Shown: positions 52,209-61,574 of the stretch, piece after piece | How positions within the stretch are numbered: position 1 is the stretch's first letter | How the letters are laid out: every line of letters begins with the position of its first letter | NCBI GenBank assembly: GCA_028710565.1 | Contig: JAQTTV010000002.1 | Span: 79,795 to 143,794 of the forward strand | Reading direction: 5' to 3' | Source of the DNA: Gallionella sp. | Lineage (GTDB): Bacteria > Pseudomonadota > Gammaproteobacteria > Burkholderiales > Gallionellaceae | Length of the DNA stretch: 64,000 nucleotides | Notes under the pieces: generated by a model | What the model was told of the DNA's origin: nothing | Database searches by the model: none | Seen by the model: the letters and a program-made list of their open reading frames with translations, nothing else | Program-made: the position numbers and the translations under genes

Positions 52209-53102
52209 GTGAGCGCAGTGTCTTTGGACGGTTATCTGTCCTATCTCCGCGATGAAAAACGCTATTCGCCGTTGACGGTGGAAAACTATGCGCGGGATGT
52301 GCGACGGTTGTTTGAGTGCTTGGGGACGGTGTCGTTGCATGAAGTGCAATCGCCGCAGATTCGACGATGTGTTTCGCAGTTGCACAGTCAAGGCTTGAGC
52401 GGGCGATCGTTGGCGAGGATGGTGTCGGCTTGGAGGGGATTTTTTGCCTTTTTGATTCGGGAGCACGGCGGTTTGCATAATCCGTGCATCGGGGTGTCGG
52501 TGCCAAAGTCACCCAAAAAATTACCTGAATACTTGTCGCCCGATGAGACCTCACGCTTGTTGACCTTTGATGCATTATCGCCCACTGCGTTGTGCGATTT
52601 GGCGATGTTTGAAGTATTGTATAGCTCTGGGCTGCGGCTGGCGGAGTTGGTCGGTTTGAATGCTGCGCAGTTGGATTTATCGTCGGGCGAGCTGCGCGTG
52701 ATCGGCAAGGGACAAAAAATGCGCGTCGTGCCGTTGGGCAGTCATGCGATTCATGCTGTGCAAGCGTGGTTGGCGGTGCGCAGCGAACTGGCGTTGCCTG
52801 ACGAAACCGCCTTGTTTGTGGGGCAACGCGGGAGGCGGATTGCACCACGTGTGGTGCAATTGCGCCTAAAGGCGCGGGGATTACAACAGGGGCTGGACAA
52901 AAATATCCATCCACATGTGCTACGCCATTCCTGCGCCAGCCATGTTTTACAATCCTCTGGCGACTTGCGCGCCGTGCAAGAGCTGCTCGGTCACGCCAGC
53001 ATCACCAGCACGCAGATTTACACCCATCTGGATTTTCAGGCCTTGAGCAAAGTATATGATGCAGCGCATCCGAGAGCCAGAAGGGGAAGAGATAAGGGAT
53101 AA
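52209..53102 (+). CDS. xerC: tyrosine recombinase XerC
   Basis: 297 residues; resolves chromosome dimers at dif with XerD. N-terminal SAM-like core-binding domain (LSYLRDEKRYSPLTVENYARDVRRL) and catalytic domain with R (SSGLRLAELVGL), HxxR (HVLRHSCASHVL), H (LGHASITSTQIY) and the nucleophilic Tyr in QIYTHL. The start is GTG 52209, with AAAGG just upstream. Confidence 0.95.
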   Translation: MSAVSLDGYLSYLRDEKRYSPLTVENYARDVRRLFECLGTVSLHEVQSPQIRRCVSQLHSQGLSGRSLARMVSAWRGFFAFLIREHGGLHNPCIGVSVPKSPKKLPEYLSPDETSRLLTFDALSPTALCDLAMFEVLYSSGLRLAELVGLNAAQLDLSSGELRVIGKGQKMRVVPLGSHAIHAVQAWLAVRSELALPDETALFVGQRGRRIAPRVVQLRLKARGLQQGLDKNIHPHVLRHSCASHVLQSSGDLRAVQELLGHASITSTQIYTHLDFQALSKVYDAAHPRARRGRDKG

Positions 53103-53216
53103 GGGCGCGAGGGCACCACAGTTTGTTTCACGTTTTACCTTTCTCATTTCACAAAAGAGAACAGCGTGACAAACCTTTGCCTCCCTTCTCCCTTCCCCAT
53201 TCTCCCTTTTCTAATT

Positions 53217-53245
53217 TTGTCACACAATTGTCATCATTCCTTCAT
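53217..53245 (+). promoter_or_regulatory. Pho box of phoB
   Basis: TTGTCAC (53217-53223), TTGTCAT (53228-53234) and CCTTCAT (53239-53245) recur every 11 bases with 4-base spacers, matching the PhoB-binding repeat CTGTCAT. It lies 38 bases ahead of phoB, consistent with autoregulation. Confidence 0.85.
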
Positions 53246-53282
53246 ATCCTAGTCGTCTCTCCTAATAAATCCAAAGACCAAC

Positions 53283-53975
53283 ATGACTGCGAAAATTTTA
53301 ATTGTGGAAGATGAGCCCGCGATTGCGGAGTTACTGGCATTTAACGTCGTGCAAGCGGGGTTTTACGCCTTGCGTGCTGAAAATGCTGAAACAGCTTGGC
53401 AACAGATCCGTCAATACGCGCCTGATTTGATTCTATTGGATTGGATGTTGCCCGAAACCAGCGGTATCGTGCTAGCAAAACAATTGCGCGCCGATGCACG
53501 CACCTGCGATGTGCCCATTATCATGCTCACGGCACGCGGCGATGAGCGCGATAAAGTGTTAGGATTAGAGTCTGGCGCGGATGACTACATCACCAAACCT
53601 TTTTCGCCGCGAGAACTGATGGCGCGTATTCGTGCAGTATTACGCCGACATATTCCCGTGATGCCTGATGAAGTGGTTGCCATCGGTGGATTAGAGCTTT
53701 CTCCGATTTCTCACCGTGTCACCGCACATGGCATGAGCATCGAACTCGGACCAACAGAGTTTCGCTTGTTGCAGTTTTTTATGACGCATACTGAACGCGT
53801 TTATAGCCGTACCCAGTTACTCGATCAAGTGTGGGGAACGCAAGTTTTTGTCGAGGAACGAACAGTGGACGTGCATATTCGTCGCCTGCGTGCTGCTTTG
53901 GAACATAGTAAATTGGATCATCTCGTTCAAACTGTGCGCGGAAGCGGATACCGTTTTTCGTGTATTACCCAATAG
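53283..53975 (+). CDS. phoB: phosphate regulon response regulator PhoB
   Basis: 230 residues. Receiver domain with the acidic pair DEP and phospho-acceptor Asp in [13 protein letters not shown], the Thr in IMLTARG and the Lys in ITKPFSP. Then an OmpR-type winged helix ([31 protein letters not shown] ... [13 protein letters not shown]). It is preceded by a three-unit Pho box and followed by phoR. Confidence 0.96.
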   Translation: MTAKILIVEDEPAIAELLAFNVVQAGFYALRAENAETAWQQIRQYAPDLILLDWMLPETSGIVLAKQLRADARTCDVPIIMLTARGDERDKVLGLESGADDYITKPFSPRELMARIRAVLRRHIPVMPDEVVAIGGLELSPISHRVTAHGMSIELGPTEFRLLQFFMTHTERVYSRTQLLDQVWGTQVFVEERTVDVHIRRLRAALEHSKLDHLVQTVRGSGYRFSCITQ

Positions 53976-53985
53976 GGAGTATTTC

Positions 53986-55317
53986 TTGCAAGATTTCTGG
54001 CTACGCGCAAGCATACCGATTATTGCCAGCGCAACTTTGGCAGGCTTGATATGGGGGCTATTTTCCTTAATAGCGGCACTCATTGCGATGGTGGCAATGT
54101 TGCTGCTCTTGCTACTACGCCAACTTTGGCTGCTTTTCAAACTGGAACACTGGCTCAATGATGCCCAGTTGGAAACCATTCCAGAAGCCATGGGAGTATG
54201 GGAAGAGGCTTTCACCAAGCTCTACAAAATGGTCAAAAAGCATAAGCGAACCAAGCAAGAGCTCGCAACTGAACTCAAGCATATTGAACAAGCCACCGCC
54301 GCCTTGCCCGAAGGCGTTGCCATTCTCAATGCGGCCAATCGTATTGAATGGTGCAATCCCTTGGCGGAGCTGCATTTTGGTTTGAATGCACAACGTGACA
54401 TCCTGCAAGACATTACCTATCTGGTCAGACAACCTGAATTTATCAGCTATTTGCATATCGCCGAGGCGGATGCCCCGCTGGTGATGCACCCGTCTCGTCA
54501 CGAAGACATGGTACTCTCGATCAAACTCATCTCTTATGGTGACAACAAACGCTTGCTGATTAGCCGCGACATTACGCAATTAGAGCGGATCGAACACATG
54601 CGGCGTGATTTTGTGGCGAATGTGTCACATGAGCTACGCACCCCGCTCACGGTGGTCAATGGTTTTGTGGAAAATTTGCAAGACATGACCGATTTAAGCC
54701 ACGATCAAGTGCGTCACGCCTTGGGATTGGTTGCCGAACAAACGCAGCGCATGAGTACCTTGGTGTCTGATTTGCTGACCTTGTCTCGTCTCGAAAATGA
54801 GCAAAGTCCGCCCACTCAAGAAACCATCACGATGTCCGACTTGCTGGATGAAGTGTATCAAGATGGGGAATTGCTAAGTCATGGACGACATAGCCTCCAT
54901 CTGGACAACGTCGGCATTCCCAAGCTGCAAGGTAATCGCGAGGAGTTACGCAGTGCCTTTAGCAATCTCGTCAGCAATGCCGTGCGCTATACCCCTGCGG
55001 GTGGTCACATTGATTTACGTTGGTGGACGCGGGCGGGACAACCTGTCTTCTCTGTGCAAGACAATGGTATCGGTATCGCCGCATCCCATATTCCACGCTT
55101 GACCGAGCGGTTTTATCGCGTTGAACTCAGCCGCTCACGTGAAACAGGCGGGACAGGATTGGGCTTGGCAATCGTCTCGCGGATTGCGATTCGTCATCAG
55201 GCTAAACTAGAAATTCTCAGTACAGAAGGTAAAGGCAGTCAGTTTCTTTTGGTCTTCCCGCTAAAGTCAGGGGAAAGTTCAGCCCCTGCGAGCGCAAAAG
55301 TGACTTCTAAAGCTTGA
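53986..55317 (+). CDS. phoR: phosphate regulon sensor kinase PhoR, TTG start
   Basis: 443 residues. AGGGAG at 53974-53979 fits a TTG start at 53986; the open frame stretches back into phoB, but no better start is seen. Two membrane helices (ASIPIIASATLAGLIWGLF and ALIAMVAMLLLLLL) are followed by a PAS-like domain, the H-box RDFVANVSHELRTPLTVVNGF and the ATPase N- and G-boxes (SNLVSNAVRYTPAGG, TGGTGLGLAIVS). Overlaps the convergent unknown gene by 11 bases. Confidence 0.92.
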   Translation: MQDFWLRASIPIIASATLAGLIWGLFSLIAALIAMVAMLLLLLLRQLWLLFKLEHWLNDAQLETIPEAMGVWEEAFTKLYKMVKKHKRTKQELATELKHIEQATAALPEGVAILNAANRIEWCNPLAELHFGLNAQRDILQDITYLVRQPEFISYLHIAEADAPLVMHPSRHEDMVLSIKLISYGDNKRLLISRDITQLERIEHMRRDFVANVSHELRTPLTVVNGFVENLQDMTDLSHDQVRHALGLVAEQTQRMSTLVSDLLTLSRLENEQSPPTQETITMSDLLDEVYQDGELLSHGRHSLHLDNVGIPKLQGNREELRSAFSNLVSNAVRYTPAGGHIDLRWWTRAGQPVFSVQDNGIGIAASHIPRLTERFYRVELSRSRETGGTGLGLAIVSRIAIRHQAKLEILSTEGKGSQFLLVFPLKSGESSAPASAKVTSKA

Positions 55318-56917
55318 TCGGGATAAAACTGACCCGTTCGTAATCCAGTCCACGCGCCACACTGATACCCAGCTTCGCGATTTGCACACTCTGCCGTGAA
55401 CGTACTTCAATCACGCGTCCAACCTCAAACCACGCACGCGGCAAAATCAAACTGGCGGGAATATTCATGGCGGGCAAGGCGGGCAACGAGAAAGCAAGCT
55501 CATACAAATTTCCCGCACTTTGATTCAGTCCTGCTGGGCGGATATACACAGGGTCGGGCGTACCAGGAAAATAACTCACCCCGATCTGCAACTTACCTGT
55601 GCGCGTCACTTTCAGCCAAGTCGTCGCCGCCAACACAAAATCATTCGCCCCACTTGCTCTCACCGCAACCAGCTGACTGTAACTTAAACGCCCTAACGCC
55701 GCACCACGACGAATAAGTTGCGCGTCTAACAAGCTGTCGCTTTCCAACAACCAATCCTCCAATGTGGCACACCGATAAAGACTAGGTGCTTTGTCCGACA
55801 CATTGCCAAAGCTCTCTGCCGCCTGACGCGTCATCGCATCAATGCTCTGGTGCGGCTGGGCAAAAGGTTTGCCCTTCAATTGCGCCCAAATTTGATCAGG
55901 TGCGTAACATAATTGCGCCTCTTGGGGGATCGCTCGCAAGATACGCGGAGGTGCACTATGCAGTTCACACCAACACTTATGCAGAAAATTTAATAATTCT
56001 ACACACTCATCTGGATGCACTTGCACACCGAGTCCTAATTTATCGGAGCTCGTACCTTGATCCAATAAGATAATTTTGACCCGCAACAACTTACTCAGCG
56101 GCACCAACGCCAGATAGCGAATATGCTCGTTATCCTTCACTTGGCGCGCCCATTGCAAACCTTGCGTACTTTCCAAATCGACTGCTAACGGCTGGGCATC
56201 CCCTTTGCTCACCGTAAAATGGCGTGCTAAACGGATTTCCTTGCTCCAAGTGTTCAACCAGCCATCCAACAAACGCAGTTGTGAGCGCGTCAATTCGGCA
56301 GGATGTGCATCGCACGCCAACAAGGTTTTCACGTAGATATTGCAACAATTGGTACGCACTTGCCCCGCATTTAGCTCGTCTTTCACCTCAATCTCGTGCA
56401 ACTGCTCTTGTTCCGCAAAAGCATACAAATTATGCAGTTGGTACCATAAGCTCGGATTAAACTCATAGCCCGTGCGTAAATACTCAAAAATCTCTAACCC
56501 GCTATACAGCAAACAACGATGACATAACAAGTCACCCTGTTTCTTGATCTGCTTGTCGCCACTGAGGTAATCCTGCAAACAGCGTTGATAGCCTGTCACC
56601 ATCGCTTGCCATAAATGCACAATGGAAACGAACACCATGTATTCTGGATCGCTCAATAACAACGGGCGAGCAATCAACTTTTTGGCATAGTCAGCTTGCA
56701 CATGCGCCACGGTTTCACGCAACAATTCCAAGACACTCAGCCGCTCTAACGCACGAATCGGAAAATGATTTAATTCATTGATTTGGATTAACAACTGACT
56801 GTGTGCCAATTGCAGATTGGTGAGCTGTAATTGATTCAGCCACTTGGTGCACTCCGCCACATTTTTAAAGGCGGGATTGGCACGGTCATCCATGGGTTCG
56901 AGCGGCAGCGTCAGCAT
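55307..56917 (-). CDS. conserved protein of unknown function (536 residues)
   Basis: Start chosen at ATG 56917 ([17 protein letters not shown]), coupled to the HIT gene (56911) by a 7-base overlap; the frame reads on to 57010. Mostly helical and soluble, no membrane segment. The C-terminal 100 residues, with RVIEVRSRQSVQIAKLGISVARGLDYERVSFIPIKL, look like a small beta-domain (perhaps PilZ-like, but the RxxxR/DxSxxG motifs are not clear). Homologues appear restricted to betaproteobacteria in my recollection. Forms one reverse operon with HIT and the oxidoreductase. Confidence 0.55.
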   Translation of the reverse strand: MLTLPLEPMDDRANPAFKNVAECTKWLNQLQLTNLQLAHSQLLIQINELNHFPIRALERLSVLELLRETVAHVQADYAKKLIARPLLLSDPEYMVFVSIVHLWQAMVTGYQRCLQDYLSGDKQIKKQGDLLCHRCLLYSGLEIFEYLRTGYEFNPSLWYQLHNLYAFAEQEQLHEIEVKDELNAGQVRTNCCNIYVKTLLACDAHPAELTRSQLRLLDGWLNTWSKEIRLARHFTVSKGDAQPLAVDLESTQGLQWARQVKDNEHIRYLALVPLSKLLRVKIILLDQGTSSDKLGLGVQVHPDECVELLNFLHKCWCELHSAPPRILRAIPQEAQLCYAPDQIWAQLKGKPFAQPHQSIDAMTRQAAESFGNVSDKAPSLYRCATLEDWLLESDSLLDAQLIRRGAALGRLSYSQLVAVRASGANDFVLAATTWLKVTRTGKLQIGVSYFPGTPDPVYIRPAGLNQSAGNLYELAFSLPALPAMNIPASLILPRAWFEVGRVIEVRSRQSVQIAKLGISVARGLDYERVSFIPIKL

Positions 56918-57336
56918 AATGAGGTCATTTCTAATTGAATACGGGAAGTAAGCGTTGCTTGCCAATCGGCTGGTGGGTTTAGGTGAGCTTCGCGTTGCGC
57001 GACACCCCACACCGATTGCGGAAAGTGCTTGTCCTCTTTATAACGCGGAATCACATGCCAATGCAAATGTGGCGTCATATTCCCTAAGCTGGCGAGGTTG
57101 ATTTTATCAGGCTGCATCACCTCGCGCAGCACCTGCTCCACCTTGCACACGGTCATCATCAACTGACTGCGCTGGGGAATCGGCAAATCGGTCATTTCGG
57201 CAATATGGGCGTTGCAAATCACGCGGCAAAAGCCAGGGTAATCGGCATCAGCGACCAACACGATGCGCAAAAAATCATTGCGGAAAATGACTTCGCCCCC
57301 GTCTTGAACGCACAATTCGCAAGCTGGATGCGTCAT
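56911..57336 (-). CDS. HIT family protein (nucleotide hydrolase/transferase)
   Basis: 141 residues. The histidine triad is [13 protein letters not shown], and N-terminal [34 protein letters not shown] is the typical opening. The histidine triad hydrolyses nucleoside phosphoramidates or similar. Start at 57336 overlaps the oxidoreductase stop (57333), ATGA. This HIT-oxidoreductase pair is recurrent in betaproteobacteria, though its meaning is not known. Confidence 0.9.
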   Translation of the reverse strand: MTHPACELCVQDGGEVIFRNDFLRIVLVADADYPGFCRVICNAHIAEMTDLPIPQRSQLMMTVCKVEQVLREVMQPDKINLASLGNMTPHLHWHVIPRYKEDKHFPQSVWGVAQREAHLNPPADWQATLTSRIQLEMTSLC

Positions 57337-60300
57337 AACAATACCCGTTCTATCCCGCCGTGATTGGCTTTGGCGACATATTCAGCCAACCAGTTTTCGC
57401 CCAATAATTGCTTTGCCATTTCCACCACGATGTAATCTGCCGTCGTGCCGCTATCATCGTCATAACGTGACAGCCCTTGTTGGCAGGCGGGGCAGGAAGT
57501 CAGAATTTTGACTTCGCCATTGAAGCCGTCGGCGCGCACCGCAGCTGCACCTTTGCGCATTTCCTCTTCTTTACGGAAACGAATTTGCGTGGCAATGTGC
57601 GGCTGCGTCACGCCATAAGTGCCAGACTCCCCGCAGCAGCGGTCATTCAAGGGGACGGATGTACCCATCAATTCGCTGACCACTTTGAGCGGCGCGTAGG
57701 TCTTCATCGGCGAATGACAAGGGTCGTGGTACATATAACGCGTGCCGCTCACGCCATTCAACTTCACGCCTTTTTGGCTTTGACCGCTTTGCTTAACATT
57801 CGCTTCGCTCATGTTAGTCTCCGCCGAAAGGAAGCCCCCCTTGTTTCCAAGGGTAACTTCCTTTTCCAGCAGATACTCGTGTATATCCAGCAAACGACAA
57901 TTCGGGAAAATTTTCTCGAACTGGTATTTTTGCAACTGATCCATACACGTGCCACACGACACAATGACGGTTTTAATGTCCAAATAATTCAAGGTGTTGG
58001 CAACGCGATGGAATAACACGCGGTTGTCGGTGGTAATTTGATACGCCTTATCCCCTTGCCCAGAGGCATTTTGCGGATAACCGCAGCACAGATACCCTGG
58101 CGGCAACACCGTAATTGCGCCAGTTTCATACAACATGGCTTGTGTCGCCAGCCCCACTTGCCCGAATAGGCGTTCCGAACCGCACCCTGGGAAATAAAAC
58201 ACCGCATCGCTGTCTTCGTTCACCATCTTGGGGTTGCGAATAATCGGTACGACGTGGTTGTCTTCAATGTCCAACAACGCCCGCGAGGTTTTCTTGGGCA
58301 AATTCCCAGGCATAGGTTTGTTAATAAAATGTATCACTTGCGCTTGAATCGGTGCACGTCCCACCGTGGCAGGGGGATGCGCTAACTGTGCTTTCAATAA
58401 CCCAAAACGCTTGGCGACTTGATGCACGCCACGTTGCAGTTTGTAGCTCCACTCTATGGTCACTTTGCGCATCAATTTAAGGATGAACGGATCGCTGGTA
58501 TTGAGATACAGCATCGAAATCGCACTCACGGCATTGAATTTTTTCTTCCCTTGTTTACGCAGGAAATTGCGCATGGCAATCGACACATCGCCAAAGTCGA
58601 TATTCACAGGGCAAGGATTCAAGCATTTGTGGCACACCGTGCAGTGATCCGCCACGTCGTTAAATTCATCGAAATGTTTCAGCGAAATCCCGCGCCGCGT
58701 TTGCTCTTCGTACAAAAACGCTTCAATCAGCAAAGAAGTCGCCAAAATTTTATTGCGTGGTGAATACAGCAAATTAGCACGCGGCACATGGGTGCTGCAC
58801 ACGGGTTTACATTTGCCGCAGCGCAGACAATCTTTAATCGAGTCCGATATTTCGCCCAGCTCGCTCTTTTCCAGAATCAAACTTTCCAGCTCCATCAAAT
58901 TAAAGCTGGGGGTATAAGCGCGCTCCAAATTGCTGCCTTTGAGCAATTTACCTTTGTTAAAACGCCCTTCGGGATCGACTTGTTGTTTGTACGCCGTAAA
59001 GGACGCAATTTCGCTGGCTTCCAAGAAATCAAATTTGGTGATGCCGATGCCATGTTCGCCCGAAATCACGCCGCCCAAGTCTTTCGCCAACTGCATAATG
59101 CGATCCACCGCACCATAAGCTTGTTGCAGCATGGCGTAATTATCTGAATTTACAGGGATATTGGTATGCACATTGCCATCACCCGCGTGCATGTGCAACG
59201 CCACAAACACCCGACTTTTTAACGTACTCAGATGCAGCGCATGGCAACGTTCCAGAATAGGTTGATACGTGCCGCCCGAAAAAATATGCCGCAGCGGGTC
59301 GCGCAACTCCACCTTCCAGGAGGCCCGCAAACTGTGATCTTGCAAAGCTTGGACGATGGTTTGTTGCCCTTCGGGCGGTGTGTGGCTCCCCTCGCCCGCC
59401 TGCGGGAGAGGGGCAGGGGGAGAGGGCGCGTCTGGATTAGCCGCATCCAAATTCGCCATCAACCACGTCCAACGGAAACGCACATCCGCCAACAATTGTC
59501 GCGCTTCTTGGGCGCGATTGCCCAGCAACTCCGCATCGCCCAATTGCTTGTCGTCTTGATAATACAACGGCAATTCGCCCGCGAAAAACTCATCCAGCGC
59601 GTCCAGCAGCTTGAGTTTGTTGTGCAGAGACAACTCGATATTGATGCGCTCCACGCCATCGCAATAGTCGCCCATGCGCGGCAGCGGAATCACCACATCT
59701 TCGTTGATTTTAAAGGCGTTGGTGTGTTTGGCAATGGCGGCAGTCCGCGCCCTATCCAACCAGAATTTCTTGCGCGCTTCCTTTGATACCGCGATAAAGC
59801 CTTCGCCGCTGCGCAAATTCGCCAGACGCACAATTTCCGAAGCCGCTTGCGCCGCCCCATCCGCATCATCGCTCACCACATCGGCAATCAGCACCATCTT
59901 AGGACGCGTGCCGCGCCGCGACTTGGTGGCATACCCCACCGCCTTGAGATAACGCTCATCCAGATGTTCCAAACCCGCGAGGAAAACGGGGGAAGGGCGA
60001 AGGGGAAAGGGCGAAGGGTGGTTGCTGCTGACGCTGAACAGGTCGGTGATTTCCACAATCGACGGCACCGCTTCATGCACTTGACCGAAAAACTCCAAGC
60101 ACACCGTGCGGGTGTGGGTGTGGGCGCGATGCAGGATAAAACGCGCCGAGGTAATGATCCCGTCGCAGCCTTCTTTTTGTATCCCTGGCAAGCCTGACAA
60201 AAACTTATCGGTCACATCCTTGCCCAGCCCCGCTTTGCGGAATGCCGTGCCTGGAATGGTCAGCAATTCGGGCGCACTGTGCGGGGTTTTGCCATCTTCG

Positions 60301-61301
60301 TGATAGCGACTGATGCGGAAAATTGCCAATTCGGTATCGTGAATTTTGCCCAGATTGTGGTTCAGCCGTTCGACTTCCATCCACAACCCATCGGGGGTCA
60401 CCATGCGCCACGAGGCGAGATTGTCCAACGCCGTGCCCCACAACACCGCCTTTTTGCCGCCCGCGTTCATCGACACATTGCCGCCGATGCACGACGCATC
60501 TGCCGAGGTGGGATCGACCGCAAACACCAGCTTATTCTGTTCCGCCGCTTCCATCACGCGGCGGGTAACTACGCCCGCGCCGCAATGGATGGTGGCATAA
60601 GGCGCGTCCAGCCCTGGCAACACGCGCTGATCTATCGCGGAAATCGTATCCAGTTTTTCAGTATTGATAACGGCGGAAAACTTATCCAGCGGCACGGCTC
60701 CACCCGTATAACCTGTGCCGCCGCCGCGTGGAATAATGGTGAGCTTCAGCTCGATACAAGCGCGCACCAGTGCCGCGACTTCGGCTTCGGTGTCAGGATG
60801 CAGCACCACAAACGGAAATTCCACGCGCCAATCCGTCGCGTCGGTCACATGGGAAACGCGTGCCAAGCCATCGAATTGCACATTGTCGCGACGGGTGATG
60901 CGGCTTAACACCCGCAGCGCACGTTTGCGCAATTGCAGCGTATGTTCAAATTCTGCCGCGAATTCATCGACCGCGCCGCGTGCCAAATCCAGCAAGCGTT
61001 TCACCAGCGCGTTATCCTGACGACGTGCATCAATCGCATTCAGCCGATGGTGCAATGCGTCGATCAACGCGCCGCGCCGCTTGGCATTGCCCAATAAATC
61101 GTCTTGTAAATAGGGATTGCGTGTGACGACCCAGATGTCGCCCAAGACTTCGTACAGCATCTGCGCTGAACGGCCTGTGCGTCGCTCCGCACGCAAAGTG
61201 TTAATCATCTGCCACGCCTCATCGCCCAAAATACGCAAGACAATCTCGCGATCAGAGAAAGAGGTGTAGTTGTAAGGAATTTCGCGCAAACGTGCTGTCA
61301 T
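57333..61301 (-). CDS. giant FAD-linked / Fe-S oxidoreductase (DUF3683 type, D-lactate dehydrogenase/GlcD-GlcF-like)
   Basis: 1322 residues from the internal start [26 protein letters not shown]; the frame is open to 61328. Order: an N-terminal DUF3683 domain, a FAD-binding domain of the VAO type ([16 protein letters not shown]), a FAD-oxidase C-terminal domain, two 4Fe-4S motifs ([11 protein letters not shown] and [11 protein letters not shown]) and a GlcF/CCG domain ([34 protein letters not shown]). Probably a membrane-associated lactate/glycolate-type dehydrogenase passing electrons to quinone. At least two Pro/Gly/Ser-rich stretches (about residues 424-442 and 620-645) are repeat-derived insertions. 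Confidence 0.88.
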   Translation of the reverse strand: MTARLREIPYNYTSFSDREIVLRILGDEAWQMINTLRAERRTGRSAQMLYEVLGDIWVVTRNPYLQDDLLGNAKRRGALIDALHHRLNAIDARRQDNALVKRLLDLARGAVDEFAAEFEHTLQLRKRALRVLSRITRRDNVQFDGLARVSHVTDATDWRVEFPFVVLHPDTEAEVAALVRACIELKLTIIPRGGGTGYTGGAVPLDKFSAVINTEKLDTISAIDQRVLPGLDAPYATIHCGAGVVTRRVMEAAEQNKLVFAVDPTSADASCIGGNVSMNAGGKKAVLWGTALDNLASWRMVTPDGLWMEVERLNHNLGKIHDTELAIFRISRYHEDGKTPHSAPELLTIPGTAFRKAGLGKDVTDKFLSGLPGIQKEGCDGIITSARFILHRAHTHTRTVCLEFFGQVHEAVPSIVEITDLFSVSSNHPSPFPLRPSPVFLAGLEHLDERYLKAVGYATKSRRGTRPKMVLIADVVSDDADGAAQAASEIVRLANLRSGEGFIAVSKEARKKFWLDRARTAAIAKHTNAFKINEDVVIPLPRMGDYCDGVERINIELSLHNKLKLLDALDEFFAGELPLYYQDDKQLGDAELLGNRAQEARQLLADVRFRWTWLMANLDAANPDAPSPPAPLPQAGEGSHTPPEGQQTIVQALQDHSLRASWKVELRDPLRHIFSGGTYQPILERCHALHLSTLKSRVFVALHMHAGDGNVHTNIPVNSDNYAMLQQAYGAVDRIMQLAKDLGGVISGEHGIGITKFDFLEASEIASFTAYKQQVDPEGRFNKGKLLKGSNLERAYTPSFNLMELESLILEKSELGEISDSIKDCLRCGKCKPVCSTHVPRANLLYSPRNKILATSLLIEAFLYEEQTRRGISLKHFDEFNDVADHCTVCHKCLNPCPVNIDFGDVSIAMRNFLRKQGKKKFNAVSAISMLYLNTSDPFILKLMRKVTIEWSYKLQRGVHQVAKRFGLLKAQLAHPPATVGRAPIQAQVIHFINKPMPGNLPKKTSRALLDIEDNHVVPIIRNPKMVNEDSDAVFYFPGCGSERLFGQVGLATQAMLYETGAITVLPPGYLCCGYPQNASGQGDKAYQITTDNRVLFHRVANTLNYLDIKTVIVSCGTCMDQLQKYQFEKIFPNCRLLDIHEYLLEKEVTLGNKGGFLSAETNMSEANVKQSGQSQKGVKLNGVSGTRYMYHDPCHSPMKTYAPLKVVSELMGTSVPLNDRCCGESGTYGVTQPHIATQIRFRKEEEMRKGAAAVRADGFNGEVKILTSCPACQQGLSRYDDDSGTTADYIVVEMAKQLLGENWLAEYVAKANHGGIERVLL
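59386..59429. repeat. G/C-rich palindromic repeat inside the FAD oxidoreductase gene
   Basis: CTCCCCTCGCCCGCCTGCGG followed by GAGAGGGGCAGGGGGAGAGG on the plus strand; on the coding strand it encodes [14 protein letters not shown] in frame. Same family as 11257-11352 and 52158-52200. Confidence 0.75.
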
Positions 61302-61399
61302 TTGAATGTCGCCAGAAGGGAAGTGCAACGGGCGCGTATTCTACCGCAAAGCGAAATTCTGCTCGACCCTGAAGTGAATAAGGGAGACGCAGATTAAAT

Positions 61400-61483
61400 C
61401 CGTTCGTCCTGAGCTTGTCGAAGGACGCATGGATTTAATCTATTGGTTTTAAGCGCATGGTTCGACAGGCTCACCACGAGCGG
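61400..61483. repeat. REP-like inverted repeat, copy 2
   Basis: CGTTCGTCCTGAGCTTGTCG... and inverted GGTTCGACAGGCTCACCACG, between the oxidoreductase and the NACHT gene. Shares with copy 1 (51187-51262) even the flanking ATTAAATC. Confidence 0.88.
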
Positions 61484-61574
61484 CACATTAAAACTGCATT
61501 TCCCAAGGCAAACGCTGCGCACAAGTCGCACGCACTTCTCTACAATGCAGCCTCGCGCCAAACAAGGAATTGCC

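Noticed and set aside
51862..52914. 350-codon minus-strand ORF opposite dapF and xerC
   Set aside because: Shadow frame rich in Pro, Arg and Thr without motifs; dapF and xerC on the plus strand carry all catalytic residues.
58419..61020. Several plus-strand ORFs of 60-210 codons opposite the oxidoreductase
   Set aside because: They are shadows of a GC-rich gene with full family motifs on the minus strand; none has a ribosome site with recognisable product.
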